Assembly: GCA_902802215.1 (NCBI GenBank)
Contig: CADCLH010000001.1
Location: 1 to 17,304 of the forward strand
Direction of reading: 5' to 3'
Length of the DNA: 17,304 nucleotides
DNA from: Oscillospiraceae bacterium
GTDB taxonomy: Bacteria > Bacillota > Clostridia > Oscillospirales > Oscillospiraceae
The notes below the pieces were generated by a model. That model worked only from the letters and a program-made list of their open reading frames with translations, was not told the origin of the DNA and ran no database searches. Shown piece by piece: positions 5,519 through 12,731 of the stretch. The position numbers and the translations under genes are program-made. How positions within the stretch are numbered: the stretch's first letter is position 1; every line of letters starts with the position of its first letter.

Positions 5519-6823
5519 TTGGAAAAATACGTGATTAACGGCGGGACCTGCCTGCGCGGCGAGGTCGAAATCAGCGGCGCCAAAAACGCGGCGGTCGCCA
5601 TCATCCCGGCGGCCCTCATGGTCGAAGGCGTCTGCGTGATCGAAAACATGCCGCAGATCAGCGATACGGAAATGCTGCTGACCATCCTCAGGGAGCTGGG
5701 CGCGAAGATCCGTTTCCTCAACCGCTCCACAGTGGAGATCGACTGCACGAACGTCTGCATGCAGGACGCCCCCTATGACCTGATGCGCAAGATCCGCGCC
5801 TCCTACTACCTCATCGGCGCGATGCTCGCACGCTTCGGCCACGCCAAGACCACGATGCCCGGCGGCTGCAACTTCGGCGTGCGGCCCATCGACCAGCATA
5901 TCAAGGGCATGACCGCGCTCGGCGCGGACGTCGATATCAAGAACGGCTTCGTCTATGCCGATACGCGCGACGGCAGACTCCACGGCGCGCGCATCTATCT
6001 GGACAAGGTCTCCGTCGGCGCGACGATGAACATCATCCTCGCGGCGACCCGGGCCCAGGGCAGGACCATCATCGAGAACGCGGCCCGCGAGCCGCATATC
6101 GTGGACCTCGCCAACTTCCTCAACTCCATGGGCGCGGACATCCGCGGCGCCGGCACCGACACCGTGAAGATCAACGGCGTCGAAAAGCTCCACGGCGGTT
6201 CCTACGCCATCATCCCCGACCAGATCGAGGCCGGGACCTATATGGTCGCCGCGGCGGCGACCGGCGGCGAGGTGCTCATCAAGAACGTCATCCCCCGCCA
6301 TCTCGAGTGCATCAGCGCCAAGCTCCGCGAGACCGGCACCATCGTCTCCGAGTACGGCGACGCCATCCTCGTCAAGGGCGCGAGCAACCTGAGAAAGGTC
6401 AACGTCAAGACCCTGCCGTACCCCGGCTTTCCCACCGACATGCAGCCGCCGATGTGCGCGCTGCTCTGCGTGGCCAACGGCACCTCGGTCATCACCGAGG
6501 GCGTGTACGACAACCGCTTCAAGTACGTCAATGAGCTCAGAAAGATGGGCGCTGAGATCCAGGTCGACGGCCGCGTCGCGGTCATCGAGGGCGGCAGGCG
6601 GCTGACCGGCGCGCCGGTGTTCGCCTGCGACCTGCGCGCGGGCGCCGCGATGGTGATCGCGGGCATGTGCGCCCAGGGCACCACCGTCATCGAGGATGTG
6701 CGCTTCATCGAGCGCGGCTACGAGAACTTCGTCGGCAAGCTCAACGCCCTCGGCGCCGACATCAGCATCGTCGAATTCCGGGAGGAAAGCGACGGAAAGG
6801 AAAAGATCCTCTCCATCGGCTGA
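5519..6823 (+). CDS. murA: UDP-N-acetylglucosamine 1-carboxyvinyltransferase
   Basis: A 434-residue cytoplasmic enzyme for the first committed step of peptidoglycan synthesis, transferring enolpyruvate from PEP to UDP-GlcNAc. The catalytic loop PGGCNFGVRPIDQH contains Cys117, the residue alkylated by fosfomycin, so the enzyme is expected to be fosfomycin-sensitive. Lys22-Asn23 (SGAKNAA), the RASYYLIGAML helix, PGFPTDMQ with the catalytic Asp, DNRF, and CDLRAGAAMV with the conserved Arg are all present. The start is TTG at 5519 (reading MEKYVINGG), preceded by GGGAAGG at 5504-5510; this matches family N termini. Firmicutes often carry two paralogues (murAA/murAB), and I cannot tell which this is. 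It heads a likely operon with walJ-like and rlmH genes. Confidence 0.96.
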   Translation: MEKYVINGGTCLRGEVEISGAKNAAVAIIPAALMVEGVCVIENMPQISDTEMLLTILRELGAKIRFLNRSTVEIDCTNVCMQDAPYDLMRKIRASYYLIGAMLARFGHAKTTMPGGCNFGVRPIDQHIKGMTALGADVDIKNGFVYADTRDGRLHGARIYLDKVSVGATMNIILAATRAQGRTIIENAAREPHIVDLANFLNSMGADIRGAGTDTVKINGVEKLHGGSYAIIPDQIEAGTYMVAAAATGGEVLIKNVIPRHLECISAKLRETGTIVSEYGDAILVKGASNLRKVNVKTLPYPGFPTDMQPPMCALLCVANGTSVITEGVYDNRFKYVNELRKMGAEIQVDGRVAVIEGGRRLTGAPVFACDLRAGAAMVIAGMCAQGTTVIEDVRFIERGYENFVGKLNALGADISIVEFREESDGKEKILSIG

Positions 6824-6837
6824 GAGACTTCATCAAA

Positions 6838-7626
6838 ATGAGAATTGTTGTTTTTGCCAGCGGTTCCGGCGGGAACTGCATGCTGCTGTCCGACGGGGAC
6901 ACGCACCTGCTGATCGACGCCGGGATCTCCGCGCGGCGCATCGAGAGTGCGCTCGCACACGCTGGCCTGACCGTAAACGACATCGCCGGCGTGCTCATCA
7001 CCCATGAGCACGCCGATCATATTTCCGGGCTGGGGACGCTGCTCAGACGCTGCGGCGTCCCGCTCTACGCGCCGCATACCGTGGCCGCCCGTCTGTGCGG
7101 GATGCTGCCCGCCGCCGTGGACCGCATGCATGTGATCCCGGTGGGGGAGAGCTTCCCGGTCGGGGACGTGCGGGTGCGGGCCTTCCACACCCCGCACGAC
7201 ACCGACGAGAGCGTGGGCTACCGCATCGAGGGCGAAGGCTGCTTCGCTCTGGCGACCGATATGGGCGAGGTGACGGACGAGGTGCTGGACGGCCTTCTCG
7301 GCGCGGACACGGTGCTGATCGAGTCCAACCACGATATCGGCATGCTCGTCGACGGCGGCTACCCGTTTTACCTGAAGCGGCGCATCCTGTCCGGGCGCGG
7401 GCATCTTTCCAACGCGGACTGCGCGGCGCTCGCCGCGCGTCTTGTCCGGGAGGGGACGAGGACCGTCATCCTCGGACACCTCAGCCGCGAAAACAACCGC
7501 CCGGAGCTCGCGCTGGCCGAGACGGCGGGGATGATCGAAGGCAGCGGCGCCGCGCTCTGCTGCGCGCCGGTGTTCGGATGGCTCGAACGGGAGGTCGGGA
7601 GAAGGCCATGCTGTACGTCAAGCTGA
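6838..7626 (+). CDS. MBL-fold metallo-hydrolase, YycJ/WalJ-like
   Basis: A 262-residue metallo-beta-lactamase-fold protein. The metal-binding motif HEHADH is at residues 56-61 (THEHADHISGL); further ligands are probably in FHTPHDTDESVGY, ATDMGE, and the late ILGHLSRENN segment. The N terminus (VVFASGSGGNCMLLSDG, then LLIDAGIS) is characteristic of the YycJ/WalJ group, proposed to be a 5'-3' DNA exonuclease or otherwise linked to WalRK cell-wall signalling; the biochemical role is unsettled. The ATG at 6838 has only a weak GAGAG site, and it lies 14 bases after the murA stop. The 3' end overlaps rlmH by 19 nt. The order murA-walJ-rlmH is recurrent in Clostridia, supporting one transcription unit. 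Confidence 0.9.
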   Translation: MRIVVFASGSGGNCMLLSDGDTHLLIDAGISARRIESALAHAGLTVNDIAGVLITHEHADHISGLGTLLRRCGVPLYAPHTVAARLCGMLPAAVDRMHVIPVGESFPVGDVRVRAFHTPHDTDESVGYRIEGEGCFALATDMGEVTDEVLDGLLGADTVLIESNHDIGMLVDGGYPFYLKRRILSGRGHLSNADCAALAARLVREGTRTVILGHLSRENNRPELALAETAGMIEGSGAALCCAPVFGWLEREVGRRPCCTSS

Positions 7627-8090
7627 TCTGTGTGGGAAAAATGCGCGAGCGCTTCTATCTCGACGCCTTTGCCGAGTACCGCAAGCGCTTGCAGGGCTAT
7701 TGCCGCCTGGAGCTGTGCGAGATCGGCGAGCAGCGGCTTCCCGACGCGCCCTCCGAAAAGGAGATTACCGCGGCTCTGGAGAAGGAGGCGGAGGAGATCG
7801 TCAGAGCGATCCCGTCCGACGCCTATGCCGTCGCGCTGTGCGTGGAGGGGAAACAGATGCCGAGCGAGGGCATGGCCGCGCTTCTGGCGGAGCGGGAGAG
7901 CTCCGGAAAGCCGAAGCTCTGCTTCATTGTCGGCGGCTCCTGCGGTCTGGCCGAGAGCGTCAAGCGGCGCTGCGACCGGCGTCTGAGCATGTCCGAGATG
8001 ACCTTCCCGCACCATCTGGCCCGGGTGATGCTGATCGAGCAGATCTACCGCGGCTTCAAGATCAACGAGGGCGCGCGCTATCACAAGTGA
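7608..8090 (+). CDS. rlmH: 23S rRNA (pseudouridine1915-N3)-methyltransferase RlmH
   Basis: A 160-residue SPOUT-class methyltransferase that methylates pseudouridine 1915 in helix 69 of 23S rRNA, using S-adenosylmethionine. The knot motifs are clear: LCFIVGGSCGL (104-114) for cofactor binding and SMSEMTFPHHLARVMLIEQIYR (127-148) followed by the invariant YHK at the C terminus. The glycine loop reads GGSCGL where GGPYGL or GGADGL is more usual. Length matches the 155-160 residue family. The ATG at 7608 lies inside the end of the walJ-like gene (19-nt overlap) and uses GGGAGAAGG as its ribosome binding site. It is the last gene of the murA unit, since a new promoter starts a few bases after its stop. 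Confidence 0.96.
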   Translation: MLYVKLICVGKMRERFYLDAFAEYRKRLQGYCRLELCEIGEQRLPDAPSEKEITAALEKEAEEIVRAIPSDAYAVALCVEGKQMPSEGMAALLAERESSGKPKLCFIVGGSCGLAESVKRRCDRRLSMSEMTFPHHLARVMLIEQIYRGFKINEGARYHK

Positions 8091-8096
8091 TCGCTC

Positions 8097-8125
8097 TTGA
8101 AAGCGCAGGCGCGAAATGCTATACT
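8097..8125 (+). promoter_or_regulatory. Strong sigma-A promoter for the DUF2007-like gene and downstream operon
   Basis: TTGAAA (8097-8102), a 17-base spacer, and TATACT (8120-8125) with an extended TGC. The -10 region TGCTATACTG is identical to the one at 4800-4809. Confidence 0.82.
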
Positions 8126-8157
8126 GGTACAGGAAAAGAAAGGGAGGAGAGCGGACG

Positions 8158-8481
8158 ATGAAGGAGAACGACAACTGGGGCAGAGCCCTGAGCGGAGAGC
8201 TCTTTGAACGCTGGCCCAAGGACGAAAACGGCGAGCCGGAGGAGCCCGTCTTCCTCGGCACGGCGGTGAATCTCAATCTGTTTGACGAGCTGACCGTCAA
8301 CATGCTGGAGGCCTACGGCATTCCGTGCATCCGGCGCTATCCCGGCAACGGGAGCTTCGGGAAGCTCATCCTCGGCATGAGCGGCGAGGGGACGGAGATC
8401 TACGTCCCGAAGAGCATGCTGGAGGACGCGGCGGCGCTCTGCACCGGCGGGGCCGACGCGATCACGGAGGAAGAACCCTGA
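8158..8481 (+). CDS. Small DUF2007-like protein
   Basis: A 107-residue soluble protein with no signal peptide. The central region FLGTAVNLNLFDELTVNMLE, then AYGIPCIRRYPG, then TEIYVPKSMLEDAAAL, has the layout of DUF2007 (putative signal-transducing, GlnB-like small domain): a strand, a helix deciding 'which subunit', the AxGIPxxx turn, and a final strand and helix. The function of the family is unknown. The start at 8158 is chosen over an in-frame ATG at 8116 because the latter overlaps the -10 box of the promoter, while 8158 follows AGGGAGG (8141-8147). It precedes the phosphohexomutase gene by 49 bases and is probably co-transcribed with it. Confidence 0.78.
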   Translation: MKENDNWGRALSGELFERWPKDENGEPEEPVFLGTAVNLNLFDELTVNMLEAYGIPCIRRYPGNGSFGKLILGMSGEGTEIYVPKSMLEDAAALCTGGADAITEEEP

Positions 8482-8530
8482 GGAAGGGATCCTATAGACG
8501 GAAAATACCGACGAAAGGAAGGAAGAGTGT

Positions 8531-10300
8531 ATGCCCAGAGATTACAGGGAGGAATACCGGCACTGGCTCGACAGCCCCGCGCTCAGCGAGGCGGAGTGGA
8601 GCGAGCTCAACGCGATCCGGGACGACGAGAAGGAGATCGAAAACCGCTTCTTCGCGCCGCTCGAATTCGGCACGGCCGGTCTGCGCGGCACCATGAAGCT
8701 CGGCCTGCACCATATGAACGTCCATATCATCCGCCACGCGACCCAGGCCTTTGCCAACGTGATCGCCGCCGAGGGCGAGCAGGCGAAGCTGAAGGGCATC
8801 GTTATTGCCTACGACTGCCGTCTCAACGGCGCGGACTTCGCCAGAGAGGCCGCCTGCGTCATGGCGGCCAACGGCATCCGCGTGCGCCTGTTCGACGCGC
8901 TGCGCCCCACCCCGGAGCTGAGCTTCGCGGTGCGGTACTACGGCACGACCGCGGGCCTGAACATCACCGCCAGCCACAACCCCAAGGAGTACAACGGCTA
9001 CAAGGTCTACTGGTCCGACGGCGCGCAGCTCCCCCCACAGAAGGCCGACGCCATCGCCAGACAGATGGAGGCCATCGACGTGTTCACCGGCTTTAAAAGC
9101 TGCGACTACGACGCGGCCGTCGCCGCCGGAAAGATCGAGCTGATCGGCGCGGAGACCGACGAGGCCTTCCTTGAGCGGGTGCTGGCCCAGGCCATCGACA
9201 AAGAGGCGGTCCGCGCGGTCGCCGACGACTTCAAGATCGTCTACACCCCGTTCCACGGCTGCGGCTACAAGCTCGTCCCCGAGGCGCTCAAGCGGCTCGG
9301 CATCAAGCACCTGTACCCCGTGCCCGAGCAGATGGTCATCGACGGCAGCTTTCCCACGGTCGAAAGCCCCAACCCCGAGAACCCCGAGGGCTTCTATCTG
9401 GCGGTCGAGCTGGCCAAGAAGGTCGGCAGCGACCTCATCATCGGCACCGACCCCGACTCCGACCGCATCGGGACCATGGTGCGCACCGGCGACACCTATA
9501 CCCCGGTGACCGGCAACCAGCTCGGTGTGCTGCTCATCGACTACATCATCCGCGCCAGACGCGCCACCGGCACCATGCCCGAAAACCCCGGCGTCGTGAC
9601 CTCGATCGTCACCACCAGCATGGCCCGCGGCGTCGTGACCTCGATCGTCACCACCAGCATGGCCCGCGCCGTCTGCGAGGCCAACGACGTGCACTTTGAG
9701 GACACCTTCACGGGCTTCAAGTTCATGGCCGAGCGCGTCGCCGCCTGGGAGGCCGCGCACAGCTATACCTACATCTTCGCCTATGAGGAGAGCTACGGCT
9801 ACATGATGGGCGACTATGTGCGCGACAAGGACGCCGTCACGGCCTCCATGATGGTCGCGGAAATGGCCGCCTTCTACCACAAACAGGGCATGACCCTGCT
9901 CGACGCGATGCGCGCGCTGTATGAGAAATACGGCTGGTTCCAGGAGAAGACGATCAACCTCGTGATGCCCGGACTCGACGGGCTTCAGAAGATGCAGGCC
10001 CTGATGGCGCAGCTTCGCTCGCAGCCGCCGCGGGAGATCGGCGGACAGAAGGTCGTCTGCACCCGCGACTATCAGGACGGCAGCATCTATGTGGCGGAGC
10101 TCGGCAAGGTCGGCTCCACGCCGTTCTTCGGCTCGAACGTCCTGTACTTCGAGCTGGCCGACGGCAGCAGCTTCATCGTGCGCCCCTCCGGCACCGAGCC
10201 GAAGATCAAGATCTATCTGCTCGTGCGCGGCGAGAGCGAGGCGCAGTGCGCCCAGCGCATCGAAAACTATCTGGAATTTGCGGAGACACTGAAGAGATGA
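8531..10300 (+). CDS. pgcA: Phospho-sugar mutase (alpha-phosphoglucomutase, PgcA-like) with internal 13-residue duplication
   Basis: A 589-residue alpha-D-phosphohexomutase that should interconvert glucose-1-P and glucose-6-P (possibly mannose phosphates), feeding UDP-glucose and glycogen-type pathways. Family landmarks are in order: FGTAGLRGTM (46-55), the phosphoserine loop TASHNPKEYNGYKVYW with Ser148, the Mg-binding loop DPDSDRIG, the sugar-binding loop YEESYGY, and the phosphate-binding RPSGTEPKIKIYL near the C terminus. All catalytic motifs are intact. The oddity is at 9590-9667: a 39-base unit encoding GVVTSIVTTSMAR occurs twice in perfect tandem, adding 13 residues in domain 3 just after the Mg loop; without it the length would be 576, close to the B. 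subtilis PgcA length. A ribosome binding site AAAGGAAGGA precedes ATG 8531. The stop overlaps the first chromate transporter start (ATGA). Confidence 0.93.
   Translation: MPRDYREEYRHWLDSPALSEAEWSELNAIRDDEKEIENRFFAPLEFGTAGLRGTMKLGLHHMNVHIIRHATQAFANVIAAEGEQAKLKGIVIAYDCRLNGADFAREAACVMAANGIRVRLFDALRPTPELSFAVRYYGTTAGLNITASHNPKEYNGYKVYWSDGAQLPPQKADAIARQMEAIDVFTGFKSCDYDAAVAAGKIELIGAETDEAFLERVLAQAIDKEAVRAVADDFKIVYTPFHGCGYKLVPEALKRLGIKHLYPVPEQMVIDGSFPTVESPNPENPEGFYLAVELAKKVGSDLIIGTDPDSDRIGTMVRTGDTYTPVTGNQLGVLLIDYIIRARRATGTMPENPGVVTSIVTTSMARGVVTSIVTTSMARAVCEANDVHFEDTFTGFKFMAERVAAWEAAHSYTYIFAYEESYGYMMGDYVRDKDAVTASMMVAEMAAFYHKQGMTLLDAMRALYEKYGWFQEKTINLVMPGLDGLQKMQALMAQLRSQPPREIGGQKVVCTRDYQDGSIYVAELGKVGSTPFFGSNVLYFELADGSSFIVRPSGTEPKIKIYLLVRGESEAQCAQRIENYLEFAETLKR
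9590..9667 (+). repeat. Perfect 2 x 39-bp tandem duplication inside the phosphohexomutase gene
   Basis: Bases 9590-9628 and 9629-9667 are identical and in frame. Each encodes GVVTSIVTTSMAR. The sequence following the second copy (GCCGTC) resembles the start of the unit (GGCGTC), which fits replication slippage at short homology. Confidence 0.97.
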
Positions 10301-10839
10301 AACTATATTGGGAGCTCTTTCTCGCCTTTGCCCGCGTCGGGGTGATGACCTTCGGCGGCGGCTACGCCATGATCCCGATCCTCGAGCGGGAGATCGTGGA
10401 CAAGCACGGCTGGGCGACGGAGGAGGAACTGATGGACTACTACGCGGTGGGCCAGTGCACGCCCGGCGTCATCGCCGTCAACACCGCCACCTTTATCGGC
10501 TACAAGCTGCTCGGCGCGCCCGGCGGCATCGTCGCCACCCTCGGCGTCATCTTCCCCTCTGTTGTGATCATCACGATCATCGCGGGCGTGCTGAAGACCT
10601 TTGCCGAGGTCCCCGCCGTCAAGAGCGCCTTCGCGGGCATCCGCGTCTGCGTGTGCGTGCTCATTTTCAACGCGGTGCTGAAGCTCTGGAAGAAGGCCGT
10701 GGTGGACAAGCCCACGCTTGTGATGTTCCTCGCGGTGTTCCTGCTGAGCGTGTTCTTCAAGATCTCGCCGGTCTGGTTCGTCGTGCTGTGCGCGGCGGCC
10801 GGCATCGTGCTGACCAGAACGGGGGTGCGGGGCAAATGA
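10297..10839 (+). CDS. Chromate transporter, single-CHR-domain subunit 1
   Basis: A 180-residue membrane protein with one CHR domain, about half of a classic two-domain ChrA. FARVGVMTFGGGYAMIPILERE (11-32) is the hallmark first segment, followed by VGQCTPGVIAVNTATFIGYK (51-70) and hydrophobic segments at about 78-98, 108-126, and 140-172. Short CHR proteins work as pairs encoded by adjacent genes, as in the B. subtilis type. The family is named for chromate efflux, but the physiological substrate in gut-type anaerobes is not established. The start overlaps the phosphohexomutase stop by 4 nt and its own stop overlaps the next start the same way, so the three genes appear translationally coupled. 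Confidence 0.92.
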   Translation: MKLYWELFLAFARVGVMTFGGGYAMIPILEREIVDKHGWATEEELMDYYAVGQCTPGVIAVNTATFIGYKLLGAPGGIVATLGVIFPSVVIITIIAGVLKTFAEVPAVKSAFAGIRVCVCVLIFNAVLKLWKKAVVDKPTLVMFLAVFLLSVFFKISPVWFVVLCAAAGIVLTRTGVRGK

Positions 10840-11411
10840 TCCTTCTGCGCCTGTTTTTCGAGTTCTTCAAGGCCGGACTCTTCGCGGTCGGCGGCGGCAT
10901 GGCGACCCTGCCGTTCATGTACGACATCTCCACCCGCACGGGCTGGTTCACGCATGAGATGCTGGCGGATATGATCGCCGTCTCCGAGTCCACGCCGGGC
11001 CCCATCGGCGTCAACATGGCCACCTACGTCGGCTTCGAGACCGCCGGGATCCCCGGCGCGGTGACCGCGACGATCGGCCTCGTCACGCCCAGCGTGATCG
11101 TGATCCTGCTGATCGCCCGGGCGCTCAAGGCCTTCCGCGAGAACAAAACCGTCGAGGCGGGCTTCTACGGCCTGCGCCCCTGCTCGGTCGGCCTGATCGC
11201 GGCGGCGGGTTTTCTCGTGGTCAAGCTCGCGCTGTTCAACACGGACCTGTACGGCCAGAGCGGACAGCTCGACGATCTGTTCAACGTCAAGGCCCTCGCG
11301 CTCGCGGCCGTGCTGCTGGTGTGCACACGGTACGTCAAGAAGCTCAAGGGGCTGCACCCGATCTTCTTCATCCTCGCCTCGGCGGTGATCGGGATCGTGT
11401 TCTCGTTCTAA
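10836..11411 (+). CDS. Chromate transporter, single-CHR-domain subunit 2
   Basis: A 191-residue membrane protein that is the partner half of the CHR pair. FFKAGLFAVGGGMATLPFMYD (about 9-29), then IAVSESTPGPIGVNMATYVGFE mirror the motifs of the preceding subunit and are followed by hydrophobic segments (VTATIGLVTPSVIVILLIARAL, SVGLIAAAGFLVVKLALF, and a C-terminal IFFILASAVIGIVFSF). The two proteins together would rebuild the ten-or-so-helix ChrA unit. It starts by ATGA overlap within the previous stop. It ends 3 bases before the convergent ylbJ-like gene, so any terminator for this operon must lie inside that neighbour. Confidence 0.92.
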   Translation: MILLRLFFEFFKAGLFAVGGGMATLPFMYDISTRTGWFTHEMLADMIAVSESTPGPIGVNMATYVGFETAGIPGAVTATIGLVTPSVIVILLIARALKAFRENKTVEAGFYGLRPCSVGLIAAAGFLVVKLALFNTDLYGQSGQLDDLFNVKALALAAVLLVCTRYVKKLKGLHPIFFILASAVIGIVFSF

Positions 11412-11414
11412 GTT

Positions 11415-12383
11415 CTATAGAAACAGCAGAGCGGCGGCATAGGCCAGCGCCGCCCCGATGCTCGCGCTCAAAAGGCGCCCTGTCAGATGCAGGGCGCCTT
11501 TCGCCTTGCACCCGGTCAGAAGGGACAGCGTCTGAAAGTGCACCGACAGCCCGCCCCAGCCGGTGAGGAGGGCGGCCAGAGCAAAGCTCGGCGGCGTCAG
11601 CGCGAGGCCCTCCATGGCGGCCACGCCGCTGCCCAGCTCGAACAGGCCCGCGATCAGCGCACGCGAGAAGGGGAGCGCCCAGCCCAGACGCTCGGACAGG
11701 AAGCCGCACAGGAGCGTGAGCGTGCCGCGGCTGTTCAGCACCGCGAGCAGCACCGAAAAGCTCACGACAAAGCCGCAGACGTTCAGGATCGCCGTCACCG
11801 AGCGCCTCACCGCCTGCGTCAGGGCGGCGGCGGGATCGGCGCTGTCCAGAAAGACCGGCGCTTCGGCGTCACAATGAAAGCGGCGGCGGAAAAAGAGCCC
11901 GGTGAGCAGCGCGGCGGCGATGTGGACCGCATACAGCAGGAGCCCGGAGCGGACGGAGCGGAAAACCCCGACGCCGACCGCGCCCACCAGAAAGGCGGGA
12001 CCGGAGTTGTTACAGAAGGCGAGCAGGCGTTCGGCCTCGGCGGCGCTCACGGTCCCGTTCTTTTCCATGTCCGCGATGCAGGCCGCGCCCGCGGGATAGC
12101 CGCCCGTCAGACCGATGAACAGGGCGGAGGCGCCCGCGCCGCTGATCCCGTACAGGCGCACGGCAAAGGGCGCGAGAACGTTGCCGAGCAGGCCGGGCAG
12201 GCCGAGGGCGGTGCAGTAGGACGACAGAACAAAAAACGGAAAGAGCGAGGGGAGGATCAGGCGCGCGCAGACCCGCAGGGATGCGCGGCAGCCCTCGGCC
12301 GCGGCCTCGGAGCTCAGCAGCAGCGCAGAGAGCAGACTCAGCGCGAGAACGCTCTGCGCCGGGATGCGATGCGTTTTCTTCAT
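11415..12383 (-). CDS. ylbJ: Sporulation integral membrane protein YlbJ-like
   Basis: A 322-residue multi-pass membrane protein with nucleoside-recognition (Gate)-type repeats. Features resembling YlbJ include LILPSLFPFFVLS early, GLTGGYPAGAACIADMEKNG with NNSGPAFLVGAVG in the first half, and ELGSGVAAMEGLALTPP and GWGGLSVHFQTLSLL in the second. In B. subtilis ylbJ is expressed in the mother cell under sigma-E and is needed for normal spore cortex formation. This copy is shorter than the approximately 400-residue Bacillus protein, as is usual in Clostridia. The start has an AAGGAGGTG site directly upstream. It is divergent from yqfC, another sporulation gene, across a 71-bp spacer. A related spore-maturation (SpmA/B) role is a less likely alternative. 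Confidence 0.83.
   Translation of the reverse strand: MKKTHRIPAQSVLALSLLSALLLSSEAAAEGCRASLRVCARLILPSLFPFFVLSSYCTALGLPGLLGNVLAPFAVRLYGISGAGASALFIGLTGGYPAGAACIADMEKNGTVSAAEAERLLAFCNNSGPAFLVGAVGVGVFRSVRSGLLLYAVHIAAALLTGLFFRRRFHCDAEAPVFLDSADPAAALTQAVRRSVTAILNVCGFVVSFSVLLAVLNSRGTLTLLCGFLSERLGWALPFSRALIAGLFELGSGVAAMEGLALTPPSFALAALLTGWGGLSVHFQTLSLLTGCKAKGALHLTGRLLSASIGAALAYAAALLFL
11471..11501. terminator. Terminator-like perfect hairpin inside the ylbJ-like 3' coding region
   Basis: AAAGGCGCCCTG (11471-11482) and its exact complement CAGGGCGCCTTT (11490-11501) flank a 7-base loop. It is GC-rich inside with A/T ends on both sides. It sits about 60 bases past the chromate transporter stop on the plus strand and within codons for KAKGALHLTG on the minus strand. 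It could terminate the plus-strand operon; T runs are short, so strength is uncertain. Confidence 0.55.
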
Positions 12384-12454
12384 GGCGCACCTCCTTGTCC
12401 GTGTATGATGCTATGTAAGGCGGCATAAGATTAGTACGGAAAAGAGGTGCTGCC
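12384..12454. promoter_or_regulatory. Divergent ylbJ / yqfC promoter region with sigma-E-like elements
   Basis: This 71-bp spacer must serve both genes. On the plus strand CATAAGAT (12424-12431) resembles the sigma-E -10 (CATAnnnT), about 24 bases before the yqfC start. On the minus strand CATACACG (12410-12403) is a similar element in front of ylbJ. No good sigma-A pair is seen for either. The -35 elements are not convincing. Expected sigma-E control rests on the B. subtilis homologues. Confidence 0.35.
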
Positions 12455-12727
12455 TTGAACAAACTCAGAGAGCTTCCGGCCGAGCTCTGCGACAGGCTCG
12501 AGCTGCCCGCGGAGATCGTCCCCGGCGTCGGCAGCGTGACGGTCAGCGGCGGGCGGCGCGCGCTCATCGAGGGACACAGGGGGATCCTCGCCTTCAGCGA
12601 GGATCTGGTGGCCGTCAGCTTCGGGCGTCAGAAGCTGACCCTGGCCGGGAGCGGGCTGCGGCTCGAGGCCATGAACGCCTCGGAGCTGCTGGTCGTCGGC
12701 AGGATACAGACGCTGGAATGGAGTTGA
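12455..12727 (+). CDS. yqfC: Sporulation protein YqfC
   Basis: A 90-residue protein of the YabP/YqfC family, expressed in the mother cell under sigma-E in B. subtilis; its molecular role is unknown. The family core VPGVGSVTVSGGRRALIEGH, GILAFSEDLVAVSFGRQKLTLAG and ASELLVVGRIQTLEW is well preserved. The start codon is TTG at 12455, placed by AGAGGTG at 12443-12449 and by the family N-terminal length. The start of yqfD follows 4 bases after the stop, and the yqfC-yqfD pairing is nearly universal in spore formers, which supports the call. Confidence 0.92.
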   Translation: MNKLRELPAELCDRLELPAEIVPGVGSVTVSGGRRALIEGHRGILAFSEDLVAVSFGRQKLTLAGSGLRLEAMNASELLVVGRIQTLEWS

Positions 12728-12731
12728 AAAC

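Noticed and set aside
8116..8157. An earlier start for the DUF2007-like gene at 8116
   Set aside because: This codon overlaps the -10 box of a strong promoter and has no ribosome binding site; the ATG at 8158 has AGGGAGG.
8492..9880. A 462-residue minus-strand frame opposite the phosphohexomutase gene
   Set aside because: A GC-rich antisense shadow. Its GHDAAGHAGGDDRGHDA repeat is simply the reverse reading of the 39-bp duplication.
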